A stretch of 64,000 nucleotides of DNA from an uncultured Ruthenibacterium sp. (lineage in GTDB: Bacteria; Bacillota; Clostridia; Oscillospirales; Ruminococcaceae), in the NCBI GenBank assembly GCA_944386565.1, contig CALXBO010000003.1, positions 1 to 64,000 on the forward strand, in the 5' to 3' direction. The notes beneath the pieces were generated by a model, which saw nothing but the letters and a program-made list of their open reading frames with translations, had not been told where the DNA came from and did not search any database. Shown one piece after another: positions 18,052 through 28,989 of the stretch. Position 1 is the first letter of the stretch. Each line of letters starts with the position of its first letter. The translations under genes were made by a program, and so were the position numbers.

Positions 18052-18077
18052 TGCTCAGAAAAACGGATAAAGAACCA

Positions 18078-18122
18078 AAGCGGTGCGCCGCCTCTCCTCA
18101 ACGGAAAGGCGGCGCACCGCTT
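18078..18122 (+). terminator. Long hairpin after the surface-protein gene
   Basis: A perfect 16-bp stem (18078-18093 with 18107-18122) around a 13-base loop. There is no T run directly after it on the plus strand, so termination is likely but not certain. Confidence 0.6.
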
Positions 18123-18148
18123 CGCTTTGTGCACGTTTCCGCAAACGA

Positions 18149-18185
18149 AAATCCCCCTGCGCCGTTTCCGGCAGCAGGGGGATTT
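18149..18185 (-). terminator. ppdK: Terminator of ppdK (minus strand)
   Basis: AAATCCCCCTGC pairs with GCAGGGGGATTT across a 13-base loop; on the minus strand it is followed by TTTCG. It sits about 80 bases beyond the ppdK stop. Confidence 0.6.
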
Positions 18186-18264
18186 GTCGTATTACAGGCG
18201 TATTACGCGGTTATGCGTTTTTGGGAACGCTTGCGCGTCCTTTGCGCCCAAGAGTCCGGTGCAA

Positions 18265-20904
<2,640 letters not shown>

Positions 20905-20941
20905 GTTTCTCTACCTCCAATATTTTCTGCACATTCCGTGC

Positions 20942-20965
20942 TGCGAAACGGTTTGGCGTTTCGCA
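20942..20965. promoter_or_regulatory. 9-bp palindrome in the ppdK leader
   Basis: TGCGAAACG-GTTTGG-CGTTTCGCA is a perfect inverted repeat placed between the ppdK -10 box and its ribosome site. It would form a hairpin at the very 5' end of the mRNA or serve as a repressor site covering the transcription start. Confidence 0.6.
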
Positions 20966-20971
20966 CATAAT

Positions 20972-21000
20972 ATTATAACAAACAGCTCCGTCGATTTCCA
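20972..21000 (-). promoter_or_regulatory. ppdK: Probable ppdK promoter
   Basis: On the minus strand TATAAT (20977-20972) is preceded at 17 bases by TGGAAA (21000-20995), a weak -35 box. A repressor or activator is therefore plausible. Confidence 0.5.
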
Positions 21001-21062
21001 CATCTTTTTTCGGTTTTGGCCCGGATTTGCCCGGTTTTTTTATCCCTTTCGCCGCTTTGCGC

Positions 21063-21090
21063 TTGAAAACTTTCTTTTTTGGCGTACAAT
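21063..21090 (+). promoter_or_regulatory. Promoter of the glmU-like/pth/mfd operon
   Basis: TTGAAA (21063-21068), 16-base spacer, TACAAT (21085-21090), about 70 bases before the first start codon. It is divergent from ppdK. Confidence 0.65.
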
Positions 21091-21162
21091 GGTATTATCC
21101 GAAAATAGTATCCGCGCACGAGTCGGGAGGCGCGGAGGGCAAAAGAGGGGAGAGACTTTCTC

Positions 21163-21885
21163 ATGAGTGAAGCGCGCAAAGCGTTTGAACAAGAGGTGCG
21201 CCGCAACCGCGCGTGCCTGGAAAAACACCTGGACGCCGGGGTGAATTTCATCTCGTTCGACGGCGTTGTCATCGAGGATTCCGTTGAGATCGCGCCGGGC
21301 GCGACCATCCTGCCCGGGACCATCCTGCGCGGGAAGACCGTCATCGGCGCGGGCTGCGTCGTCGGCCCGAACAGCTTGCTTGAAAACGCGGAACTCGGTG
21401 AAAACGTGGAGTTCAATCAGAGCCAGGGGTACGACTGCCGCCTCGCCGACGGCGTGCGCGTCGGCCCGTTCGCACACCTGCGCCCGAACACGGTCGCCGA
21501 TTCCGGCGTGCACCTCGGCGCGTTCGTCGAGACGAAGAACTCCACCATCGGCAAGAACACGCAGCTGTCGCACCTCACCTATGTGGGCGACTCCGACGTC
21601 GGCAAGGGCTGCAACTTCGGCTGCGGCACCGTGACGAGCAACTACGACGGCGTGTCGAAGAACCGCTGCAAGGTGGGCGACTACGTGTTCATCGGCTGCA
21701 ACACGAACCTCATCGCGCCGGTGACGGTGGGCGAGGGCGCGTACACGGCCGCGGGCAGCACCATCACGGGCGACGTGCCCGCCGGGGCGCTGGCCATCGC
21801 GCGCGAGCGCCAGACGAACAAGGAGGGCTGGGCGGAAACGAAGCTCGCGCCCTACTACGAAAAGCAGAAGAAAAAGGAGAATTGA
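21163..21885 (+). CDS. GlmU-type acetyltransferase domain protein (no uridyltransferase domain)
   Basis: Left-handed beta-helix (hexapeptide repeat) protein matching only the C-terminal half of GlmU, which acetylates glucosamine-1-phosphate using acetyl-CoA for peptidoglycan precursor synthesis. The 240 residues start at the linker helix and include GPFAHLRPN, the catalytic-histidine block HLTYVGD, GCGTVTSNYDG and ARERQTNKEGW, all typical of GlmU. The nucleotidyltransferase half is absent; an AGAGGGGAGAG ribosome site precedes the ATG, so the gene is not simply truncated at an artefact. The following genes pth and mfd are classic glmU neighbours in Firmicutes, which supports orthology. Confidence 0.85.
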   Translation: MSEARKAFEQEVRRNRACLEKHLDAGVNFISFDGVVIEDSVEIAPGATILPGTILRGKTVIGAGCVVGPNSLLENAELGENVEFNQSQGYDCRLADGVRVGPFAHLRPNTVADSGVHLGAFVETKNSTIGKNTQLSHLTYVGDSDVGKGCNFGCGTVTSNYDGVSKNRCKVGDYVFIGCNTNLIAPVTVGEGAYTAAGSTITGDVPAGALAIARERQTNKEGWAETKLAPYYEKQKKKEN

Positions 21886-21895
21886 GTTTCCGCTC

Positions 21896-22480
21896 ATGCT
21901 GTTTGCAAAACCGACCATTGACTTTATCGTCGCGGGCCTCGGCAACCCCGGCGCAAAATACGAGCACACGCGCCACAACGCCGGGTTCGACGCGCTGGAC
22001 TACGCCGCCGACAAATGGGGGGCGCGCGTGACGAAATCGAAATTCGACGCCCTGACGGACGTCGTGACCATCCGGGGCAAGAAAGTGCTGCTGCTCAAGC
22101 CGCAGACGTTCATGAACGCGTCCGGGCAGGCGATCGGCAAGGCGTGCTCCTTTTATAAGGTGCCGCCCGAGCGCGTCATCGTGCTGTTCGACGACATCAG
22201 CCTGCCGCCGGGCAAGCTGCGCCTGCGCAAGACGGGCTCGGCGGGCGGCCACAACGGCATCAAGTCCATCATCGCGGCCATCGGGCAGGATTTTCCCCGC
22301 GTCAAGATCGGCGTGGGGGAAAAGCCCCACCCGGACTACGATCTGGCCGACTGGGTGCTCTCGAAACTGACCGACACGGAGAAAAAGGCCGTGAGCGCGC
22401 GCTGGGACGATGTGCGCGGCGCGGTGGAAATGATTCTGGACGGTGAATTCACCGCCGCACAGGGAAAATACAATGGATGA
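21896..22480 (+). CDS. pth: Peptidyl-tRNA hydrolase
   Basis: Cytoplasmic enzyme that recycles tRNA by cleaving peptidyl-tRNA released from stalled ribosomes. The 194-residue protein shows the family blocks VAGLGNPGAKYEHTRHNAGF (catalytic His in RHNAG), KPQTFMNASG, FDDISLPPGKLRLRKTGSAGGHNG and FPRVKIGVGEKP. It lies 10 bases after the glmU-like gene and overlaps the next gene by 8 bases, indicating one operon. Confidence 0.95.
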   Translation: MLFAKPTIDFIVAGLGNPGAKYEHTRHNAGFDALDYAADKWGARVTKSKFDALTDVVTIRGKKVLLLKPQTFMNASGQAIGKACSFYKVPPERVIVLFDDISLPPGKLRLRKTGSAGGHNGIKSIIAAIGQDFPRVKIGVGEKPHPDYDLADWVLSKLTDTEKKAVSARWDDVRGAVEMILDGEFTAAQGKYNG

Positions 22481-23012
22481 AAAACCGGATCTGACCGCGC
22501 TGCGCCGCGCGTCTGCCGTGCGCGCTGCGGTGTGCACGGCGCTGTATGCGCTGTCGCTCGTGCCGGCGGCGTTCTCTCCGGCGGTGTTCGGGCTCACGGT
22601 CTGCCCGGGCGCGCTGGCCGGGACGGCCGCGGCGTGGTACTGGCTGAAAGCCCTCGCGCTGTGCCGCGGGGAGAAATACCTGTGCAAATATTTTTCGCGC
22701 ACGCTGCGCGCGGCGCTGGTGCTGCCGGTGTTCGCCGTGCTGTCGTTCGCGCCGCTGCAGATCGAATCGCTCTGCGCGTCCTCGGAAGACCTCATGGGCT
22801 CGCTGCTCTGGGTGCTTCCGTTCCTGCTGGCGCTGCCCGTGCTTTTGTGCGTGTTCACGGCCGTGGCGCTGCACGCCAGCGTGCTGCACATGAAGGAATC
22901 GGCCGAGAGCGAGGGGCGCATGTACCGCGAACTGCCGTTCGCCGCGATGCTCATTGCGGCCATCGGGCTCGCGCTCGCGGCCGTGTGGTTCATCTACATG
23001 GTGCTGCTCTGA
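22473..23012 (+). CDS. Hypothetical membrane protein between pth and mfd
   Basis: A 179-residue protein with about five hydrophobic segments (around residues 15-35, 40-60, 80-100, 115-140, 155-178) and a short charged N-terminus. I do not recognise a family. The ATG at 22473 overlaps the end of pth; an in-frame ATG at 22443 lies inside pth and is less likely. Its place in the pth-mfd operon suggests co-expression only. Confidence 0.7.
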   Translation: MDEKPDLTALRRASAVRAAVCTALYALSLVPAAFSPAVFGLTVCPGALAGTAAAWYWLKALALCRGEKYLCKYFSRTLRAALVLPVFAVLSFAPLQIESLCASSEDLMGSLLWVLPFLLALPVLLCVFTAVALHASVLHMKESAESEGRMYRELPFAAMLIAAIGLALAAVWFIYMVLL

Positions 23013-23059
23013 ACGCTTTTTTGATTTGACGACAATTTTTGGGTGATCCGGGGAAGGTC

Positions 23060-26000
23060 ATGCTGACACACAATCTGAGAAATACCACCGAGTTCAGGAA
23101 ACTTCTGGCTGCCGCGGCAGGGGGATTCCCCGCCGTGACGGCCCTTTTCGGTCTGCCCGCCGCCGCGCGCGCCCAGATGCTGGCCGCGCTGTGCGAGGAG
23201 ACCGGCCGTCCGGCGTTCGTCGTGTGCGCGGGCGAGGCTGCGGCCACGCGCTTCGCGTCCGACCTCGCGGCCTTCGGCCAGCGCGCCGAGGTGCTGCCCG
23301 CGCGCGACTTCGTGCTGCGCAGCGTCGAGGGACAGAACCGCGAATACGAGTACCGCCGCCTCGCCGTGCTGGGCAACGCCGTCGGCGGGCGCACGCGTAT
23401 CATCTGCGCGGGCGTCGAGGGCGCGCTGCAGCGCACCGTGCCGAAATCCGAGTTCTGCGGCAATACGCTCACGCTGAAGACGGGCGCGGAGATCGCCGTG
23501 CCCGACCTCTCGGCGCGCCTTGCGCGCGCGGGCTACCACCGCCGCTTCCAGGTGGAGGGCCCGGGCCAGTTCGCCGTGCGCGGCGGCATCGTGGACATCT
23601 ACGCGCCCGACATGGAAAAGCCGTGCCGCCTGGAGTTCTGGGGCGACATGATCGAGGCCATGTTCACGTTCGACCTCGTCAGCCAGCGGCGCGAGGCGCC
23701 CGTGCGCAAGATCCACCTCTCGCCCGCGCGCGAGGTGCTCTTCGGCGACGCCGCGGCCGCGGCCGACGCCATCCGCAAAGCGGGCGCGAAGCTCAGCGGC
23801 AGGACGCGCGAACAGTTCCAGTGCGCCGCGGAGAAAGACCTCGCGGCCCTTGACGCCGGGACGCTGCCCGAATGCCTCGACAAATACATCGCCGTGCGCT
23901 ACAAGACGCTGGCCACGGCGCTGGAATACCTCGACAATCCCATCGTGTTCCTCGACGAGCCCAGCGCGCTGCGCGAGGCCGCCGACGCGCAGCAGTACCG
24001 CTTCGGCGAGGAGACTACGCGCCTGCTCGAGGAGGGAGAACTTGCTCCGAGCCTGTGCGCATTCTACTCCTCGCTCGACGACCTGTACATCGCGGCGCAG
24101 AACGCGCGCGGCGTGGCGTGCGAGAACTTCGCGCGCTCGATGGACGGCCTGCGCCTCGCCGAGACGGTGAGCGCCACGGCGCACGCGCTGCCCGCGTGGG
24201 GCGGCGCGGTGGCGTCCCTCACGGACGATCTGCGCCCGATGATGGCGCAGCAGTACGCCGCGGCGGTGTTCGCGGGCACGCAGCGCGCCGCGGCCGCCCT
24301 CGCGCGCGACCTCGAGGCCGCGGGCATCACGGCCAACGCGTACCGCACACCGCCCGAGACCGTTCCCGCCGGGACGGTCGCCGTCGTGGAGGGGCATCTC
24401 TCCGGCGGCGCGGAGTATCCGTTCGCGCGCTTCGCCGTGTTCACCGGCCGCCGCCAGAAGGACTCGGGCGAAAAGCGCGCCGCGAAGAAGAAAGACAAGG
24501 GGCTCTCGTCGCTGTCCGACATCACGCCGGGCGACTACGTCGTGCACCAGAACCACGGCATCGGCGTGTACAAGGGCATCCGCCGGCTCGACCTGCAGGG
24601 CGTCGTGAAGGACTACATCACCATCGCCTACGACAAGGGCGACACGCTGTACGTGCCCGTCACGCAGCTCGACGTCGTCAGCCGCTACACCGCGCCCGGT
24701 GAGGGCGAGCGCGTCAAGCTGTCGAAGCTCGGCGGCGACGCGTGGAACAAGACGAAGGCGCGCGTCAAAAAGGCCACCGAGGAGATGGCCGAGGAGCTCA
24801 TCCAGCTCTACGCCAAGCGCGAGCAGGCGAAAGGCTACGCCTTCCCCGAGGACGGCGAGTGGCAGCGCGACTTCGAGGCGCGCTTTGCCTACGAGGAGAC
24901 GCCCGACCAGCTCACCTGCACGGCGGAGATCAAGAAGGATATGGAGAGCACCCATCCGATGGACCGCCTTCTGTGCGGCGACGTCGGTGTGGGCAAGACG
25001 GAGGTGGCGCTGCGCGCCGCGTTCAAGTGCGTCATGGGCGGCAAGCAGGTCGCCATCCTCGTGCCGACGACCATCCTCGCGTGGCAGCACTACAACACGA
25101 TTTTGTCGCGCATGGAGGCGTTCCCCGTGAAGGTGGAGCTCCTCTCTCGCTTCCGCACGCCGAAACAGCAGAAGCAGTCCCTCGCGAACCTCTCGCAGGG
25201 CGTGGCGGACATCGTTGTGGGCACGCACCGCCTGCTCCAGAAGGACGTGAAGTTCCACGACCTCGGCCTCGTCATCGTGGACGAGGAGCAGCGCTTCGGC
25301 GTGACGCACAAGGAGAAGCTCAAAGAGCTGTGCGTCGGCGTGGATATGCTCACGCTGTCGGCCACGCCCATCCCGCGCACGCTCAACATGGCCATGTCCG
25401 GCCTGCGCGACATGAGCACCATCGAGGAGCCGCCGGTGGAGCGCCGCCCCATCGAGACGTATGTGCTCGAGTACGACGACATTGTCATCGGCGACGCGCT
25501 GCGGCGCGAGCTCGCGCGCGGCGGCCAGGCGTACTATCTGCACAACCGCATCGACACGCTCGAGCAGAAGGCCGCGCACATCGCGGAGATCTGCCCCGGC
25601 GCACGCGTCGCGACGGCGCACGGCAAGATGGACGAGGCCACGCTCTCGCGCGTGTGGCAGCAGCTGCTCGACGGCGAGATCGACATCCTCGTGTGCACCA
25701 CGCTCATCGAGACGGGCGTCGACGTGCGCAACTGCAACACGCTCGTCATCGAGGACGCCGACCGCATGGGCCTCGCGCAGCTGTATCAGATCCGCGGGCG
25801 CGTCGGGCGCTCGGGGCGCAAGGCGTACGCGTACTTCACGTTCCGGCGCGACAAGGTGCTCAACGAGATCGCGGCAAAGCGGCTGTCGGCCATCCGCGAG
25901 TTCACGAGCTTCGGCTCGGGCTTCCGCATCGCGATGCGCGACCTCGAGATCCGCGGCGCGGGCAATCTGCTCGGCCACAGCCAGCACGGCCACATGGAGG

Positions 26001-26527
26001 CCGTCGGCTACGATATGTATGTGAAGATGCTCAGCGCGGCCATCGCCAAGGCGAAGGGCGAGGAACCTGTCGCCGACAAGAGCGAGTGCCTCGTGGACAT
26101 CACCGTGGACGCGTACATCCCCGAGAAGTACATCGCGGACGCGTCCGGCCGCATCGAGGCGTACAAGCGCATCGCCGCCATCGACAGCCGCCAGACGGCC
26201 GACGACGTGCGCGACGAGCTGTGCGACCGCTACGGCAAGCCGCCGAAGAGCGTCGAGGGACTCATCGAGATCAGCCTCGCGCGCGTCGTCGCGGCGCGCC
26301 TCGGCGTGTACGAGATCACGCAGCGCGGCGATTCTCTCATCCTCTATTCCGACAAGCTCGATTTGCCCACCGTCAAGCCCCTGCTCAAGGCGATGGGGCG
26401 GCGCGTGCTGGTGAACGCGTCGGCAAAGCCGTACCTCTCGCTGCGCGTGCTCGACGGCGAGGCGCCCGTGGGCGTGTTGTCCATGGCGCTCGAGCTGCTG
26501 GACGGCGGCGCGTCCGAAGAAAGTTGA
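23060..26527 (+). CDS. mfd: Transcription-repair coupling factor
   Basis: DNA translocase that removes RNA polymerase stalled at lesions and recruits UvrAB nucleotide excision repair. The protein has about 1155 residues, as usual. The UvrB-like N-terminal domains lead to the RNA-polymerase-interacting domain (DYVVHQNHGIGVYKGI near residue 491), then the RecG-like helicase with GDVGVGKTEVALRAAF near 640, DEEQRFGV near 740, SATPIPRTLNMAMSGLRD and QIRGRVGRSGR, and a C-terminal TRCF domain. The ATG at 23060 follows GGGGAAGG closely; a TTG at 23039 is an alternative. Confidence 0.95.
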   Translation: MLTHNLRNTTEFRKLLAAAAGGFPAVTALFGLPAAARAQMLAALCEETGRPAFVVCAGEAAATRFASDLAAFGQRAEVLPARDFVLRSVEGQNREYEYRRLAVLGNAVGGRTRIICAGVEGALQRTVPKSEFCGNTLTLKTGAEIAVPDLSARLARAGYHRRFQVEGPGQFAVRGGIVDIYAPDMEKPCRLEFWGDMIEAMFTFDLVSQRREAPVRKIHLSPAREVLFGDAAAAADAIRKAGAKLSGRTREQFQCAAEKDLAALDAGTLPECLDKYIAVRYKTLATALEYLDNPIVFLDEPSALREAADAQQYRFGEETTRLLEEGELAPSLCAFYSSLDDLYIAAQNARGVACENFARSMDGLRLAETVSATAHALPAWGGAVASLTDDLRPMMAQQYAAAVFAGTQRAAAALARDLEAAGITANAYRTPPETVPAGTVAVVEGHLSGGAEYPFARFAVFTGRRQKDSGEKRAAKKKDKGLSSLSDITPGDYVVHQNHGIGVYKGIRRLDLQGVVKDYITIAYDKGDTLYVPVTQLDVVSRYTAPGEGERVKLSKLGGDAWNKTKARVKKATEEMAEELIQLYAKREQAKGYAFPEDGEWQRDFEARFAYEETPDQLTCTAEIKKDMESTHPMDRLLCGDVGVGKTEVALRAAFKCVMGGKQVAILVPTTILAWQHYNTILSRMEAFPVKVELLSRFRTPKQQKQSLANLSQGVADIVVGTHRLLQKDVKFHDLGLVIVDEEQRFGVTHKEKLKELCVGVDMLTLSATPIPRTLNMAMSGLRDMSTIEEPPVERRPIETYVLEYDDIVIGDALRRELARGGQAYYLHNRIDTLEQKAAHIAEICPGARVATAHGKMDEATLSRVWQQLLDGEIDILVCTTLIETGVDVRNCNTLVIEDADRMGLAQLYQIRGRVGRSGRKAYAYFTFRRDKVLNEIAAKRLSAIREFTSFGSGFRIAMRDLEIRGAGNLLGHSQHGHMEAVGYDMYVKMLSAAIAKAKGEEPVADKSECLVDITVDAYIPEKYIADASGRIEAYKRIAAIDSRQTADDVRDELCDRYGKPPKSVEGLIEISLARVVAARLGVYEITQRGDSLILYSDKLDLPTVKPLLKAMGRRVLVNASAKPYLSLRVLDGEAPVGVLSMALELLDGGASEES

Positions 26528-26624
26528 CGGAAATTTCACACATTCCACATACCGGCGCGGTATGATTGAGAAAAGACGGAACAGGACTTGCTGAAAAACG
26601 CACTGAAAAGGGAGGCGCAACGCC

Positions 26625-27317
26625 ATGATCAAGATTCTCATTGCCGACGATGAGCCGCGCATCCGCGCGCTGATCCGTCAGCATCTCGAACACGAGGGAT
26701 ATGCCTGCGAGGAGGCGGCCGACGGCTCGGCCGCGCTGACGCTCCTGACCGCGGGCGGGATCGACCTTGCCATTCTGGACGTGATGATGCCGTTCGTCGA
26801 CGGCATGACGGTGCTGCGTGAGATGCGCACGCGCAAGATCAATACGCCCGTCATCATGCTCACCGCGCGCGGCGAGGAATACGACCGCGTCGCCGGGCTC
26901 GAGAGCGGTGCGGACGACTATGTGGTCAAGCCGTTCAGCACGCGCGAGCTCATTGCGCGCATCAAAGCGGTGCTCACGCGCACGCTGCCGAAATCCCAGG
27001 CGGACGGCACGAGCTATGTGTTCGGCGACCTTGTGATCGACACCGCCAGCCACTCCGTGCGCATCGGCGGCGAGGAAGCGCCGCTCACTCCGAAGGAATT
27101 CGACCTGCTGGTCTTCCTCGCGTCGAACAAGGGCATCGCCCTCTCGCGCGAGACGATCCTGCAGAAGGTGTGGAACTACGACTACTACGGCGAGGACCGC
27201 ACCGTGGACACGCACATCAAGATGCTGCGCGGTCATCTCGGAAAATACCGCGACTATATCGTCACCGTCTGGGGCGTCGGCTATAAGTTCGACCCCGAGG
27301 CCGGCAGGGGGATCTGA
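26625..27317 (+). CDS. OmpR/PhoB family response regulator
   Basis: Two-component DNA-binding regulator of 230 residues. The receiver domain has the acidic pocket DDE (8-10), phosphoacceptor Asp52 in LAILDVMMP, and the switch Thr and Lys in MLTARGE and VVKPFS. The C-terminal winged helix (about 130-225) includes LTPKEFDLLVFL and RTVDTHIKMLRGHLG. GGGAGGC precedes the ATG. The sensor kinase follows after 5 bases. The signal and target genes are unknown. Confidence 0.93.
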   Translation: MIKILIADDEPRIRALIRQHLEHEGYACEEAADGSAALTLLTAGGIDLAILDVMMPFVDGMTVLREMRTRKINTPVIMLTARGEEYDRVAGLESGADDYVVKPFSTRELIARIKAVLTRTLPKSQADGTSYVFGDLVIDTASHSVRIGGEEAPLTPKEFDLLVFLASNKGIALSRETILQKVWNYDYYGEDRTVDTHIKMLRGHLGKYRDYIVTVWGVGYKFDPEAGRGI

Positions 27318-27322
27318 ACCGC

Positions 27323-28816
27323 TTGAAACAGAAGATCCGCGAATGGAAGACGCGCCGCATCAGCATCCGCGCCAAGCTCATGTTCTTCGCCGCCGTGATG
27401 GCGGCGGCCGTCATCGGGCTGGTGTGGGTGCTCAATGTGCAGCTTCTCGTGCCGATGTACAACGAGCGCATCGAGAAGGAACTGTCCGAGACGGCCGACA
27501 TCTATGTGAACATCATTAAAAAATACGGCAGCATCGAGGACTCCGGCTCGCCGGGCGGCGTCAACGCCGATTTCTTCGCCGAGATCACCGACGCCTCCAC
27601 GGGCGACGTGCTCACGGGCAAGTGCCTTGAGATCTCGAACGCCGAGCGCAACCTCGTGCACAGCCACAACATCTCCTATCAGTGCGCGCTGCACCCGAAC
27701 ACGCGCATCGCGTTCACCGAGAACGGAACGACCGACTGGAACAGCCTCGCCGCCGTGGCGCTTCGCACGCGCGTGCTGCTGCAGGGCGACATGACGTACC
27801 TGCTCGAGTCCTCCGGCGTGGAGCAGATGGTCGTGTGCCGCCGCGTGGAAAACCGCTACGTCGTGATGGTCTCCACGGACCTCGCGCGCATCGGCGAAGC
27901 CGCGGGCGTCATCGGGTTCCAGATGCCGCTCATCGCGGGTCTCGTGCTGCTTTTGGGCCTCGCGTGGGCGTACTGGTTCAGCCGCTGGTTCACAAAGCCG
28001 CTGTCCGAGCTGTCGGGCGCTGCGCGCGAGATGGCGCGCGGCAACTACTCCGTGCGCGTTGACTGCCGCACGAACGACGAGATCGGCACGCTTGCGGACG
28101 ATTTCAACACGATGGCCGCCGAGGTGGCGCGCTCGTCGGCCTTGCAGCGCGACCTGCTCGCCAACATCAGCCACGACCTGCGCACGCCGCTCACGCTCAT
28201 CAAGGGCTATGCCGAGACCGTGCGCGACCTCACCGGCGACGACCCCAAGGAGCGCAACGAGCAGATGGACATCATCGTCGACGAGGCTGACCGCCTGTCC
28301 TCGCTCGTCAACAGCGTGCTGGAGCTCTCGAAGTACTCCTCCGGCACGGCGGCGATGAACCCCGTCCGGTTCGACCTCGCGCAGCTGTGCGAGGAGCTCG
28401 CGGCCCGCTACGAGGACATCTGCGGCAAAAACGGCTGCACGATGCACGTCGAGACCGACGAGGGCTGCGAAGTCGAGGCAGACCCCGACGCCCTCACGCG
28501 CGTGGTGCACAACCTGCTCGGCAACGCGCTGCACCACGCCGGGGAGGACGGTTATCTCGGCGTCCGTGTGAAAAAACTCGACGGCTGCGTGCGCGTCGAA
28601 GTCATCGACCACGGCAAGGGCATCTCCCCCGAGGACCTGCCGCACATCTTCGACCGCTATTACCGCTCCCGCGCCGACGCCGGCAAGACCGGAACGGGGC
28701 TGGGCCTGTCCATCGTGAAGGCCATCCTCGTCCAGCACGGCTGGTCGTTCGGCGTCCAGAGCGAGGTGGGCAAGGGCTCGACCTTCTGGTTCGAGACGCG
28801 CCGCCCGCGCCCGTAA
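27323..28816 (+). CDS. Membrane sensor histidine kinase
   Basis: Partner kinase of the preceding response regulator, 497 residues. Membrane helices lie at about 20-42 and 193-213 and flank an extracellular sensing domain of about 150 residues. A HAMP region, a HisKA dimerisation helix with phospho-His at about 284 (NISHDLRTPLTLIKGYAE) and an ATPase domain follow, with N box NLLGNALHHA, G1 DHGKGIS and G2 TGTGLGLSI. The start is TTG at 27323 with AGGGGG upstream, 5 bases after the regulator stop. A terminator follows at 28834. Confidence 0.92.
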   Translation: MKQKIREWKTRRISIRAKLMFFAAVMAAAVIGLVWVLNVQLLVPMYNERIEKELSETADIYVNIIKKYGSIEDSGSPGGVNADFFAEITDASTGDVLTGKCLEISNAERNLVHSHNISYQCALHPNTRIAFTENGTTDWNSLAAVALRTRVLLQGDMTYLLESSGVEQMVVCRRVENRYVVMVSTDLARIGEAAGVIGFQMPLIAGLVLLLGLAWAYWFSRWFTKPLSELSGAAREMARGNYSVRVDCRTNDEIGTLADDFNTMAAEVARSSALQRDLLANISHDLRTPLTLIKGYAETVRDLTGDDPKERNEQMDIIVDEADRLSSLVNSVLELSKYSSGTAAMNPVRFDLAQLCEELAARYEDICGKNGCTMHVETDEGCEVEADPDALTRVVHNLLGNALHHAGEDGYLGVRVKKLDGCVRVEVIDHGKGISPEDLPHIFDRYYRSRADAGKTGTGLGLSIVKAILVQHGWSFGVQSEVGKGSTFWFETRRPRP

Positions 28817-28833
28817 TGTTTCATACCGTTTCC

Positions 28834-28872
28834 GGCCGCAGCGCCCCGCCGGGGCGCTGCGGCCTTTGTTTA
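28834..28872 (+). terminator. Rho-independent terminator of the two-component operon
   Basis: GGCCGCAGCGCCCC pairs perfectly with GGGGCGCTGCGGCC across a 3-base loop, followed by TTTGTTTA. Confidence 0.85.
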
Positions 28873-28903
28873 TGACGGCATTGTAAATAAATGGGGCTGC
28901 GCC

Positions 28904-28932
28904 TTGCCTTTTTCCGCCGTTTTTCGTAAGAT
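28904..28932 (+). promoter_or_regulatory. Promoter of the cysteine-repeat surface protein
   Basis: TTGCCT (28904-28909), 17-base spacer, TAAGAT (28927-28932). Confidence 0.5.
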
Positions 28933-28989
28933 GGAATCAGAAAGACAGCATCTCTCTGCGCCATGCGCGGCGCGGGAAAGGAGACGGCG

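Noticed and set aside
22994..26662. Minus-strand frame of over 1200 codons opposite mfd
   Set aside because: Same antisense effect; mfd is complete and conserved.
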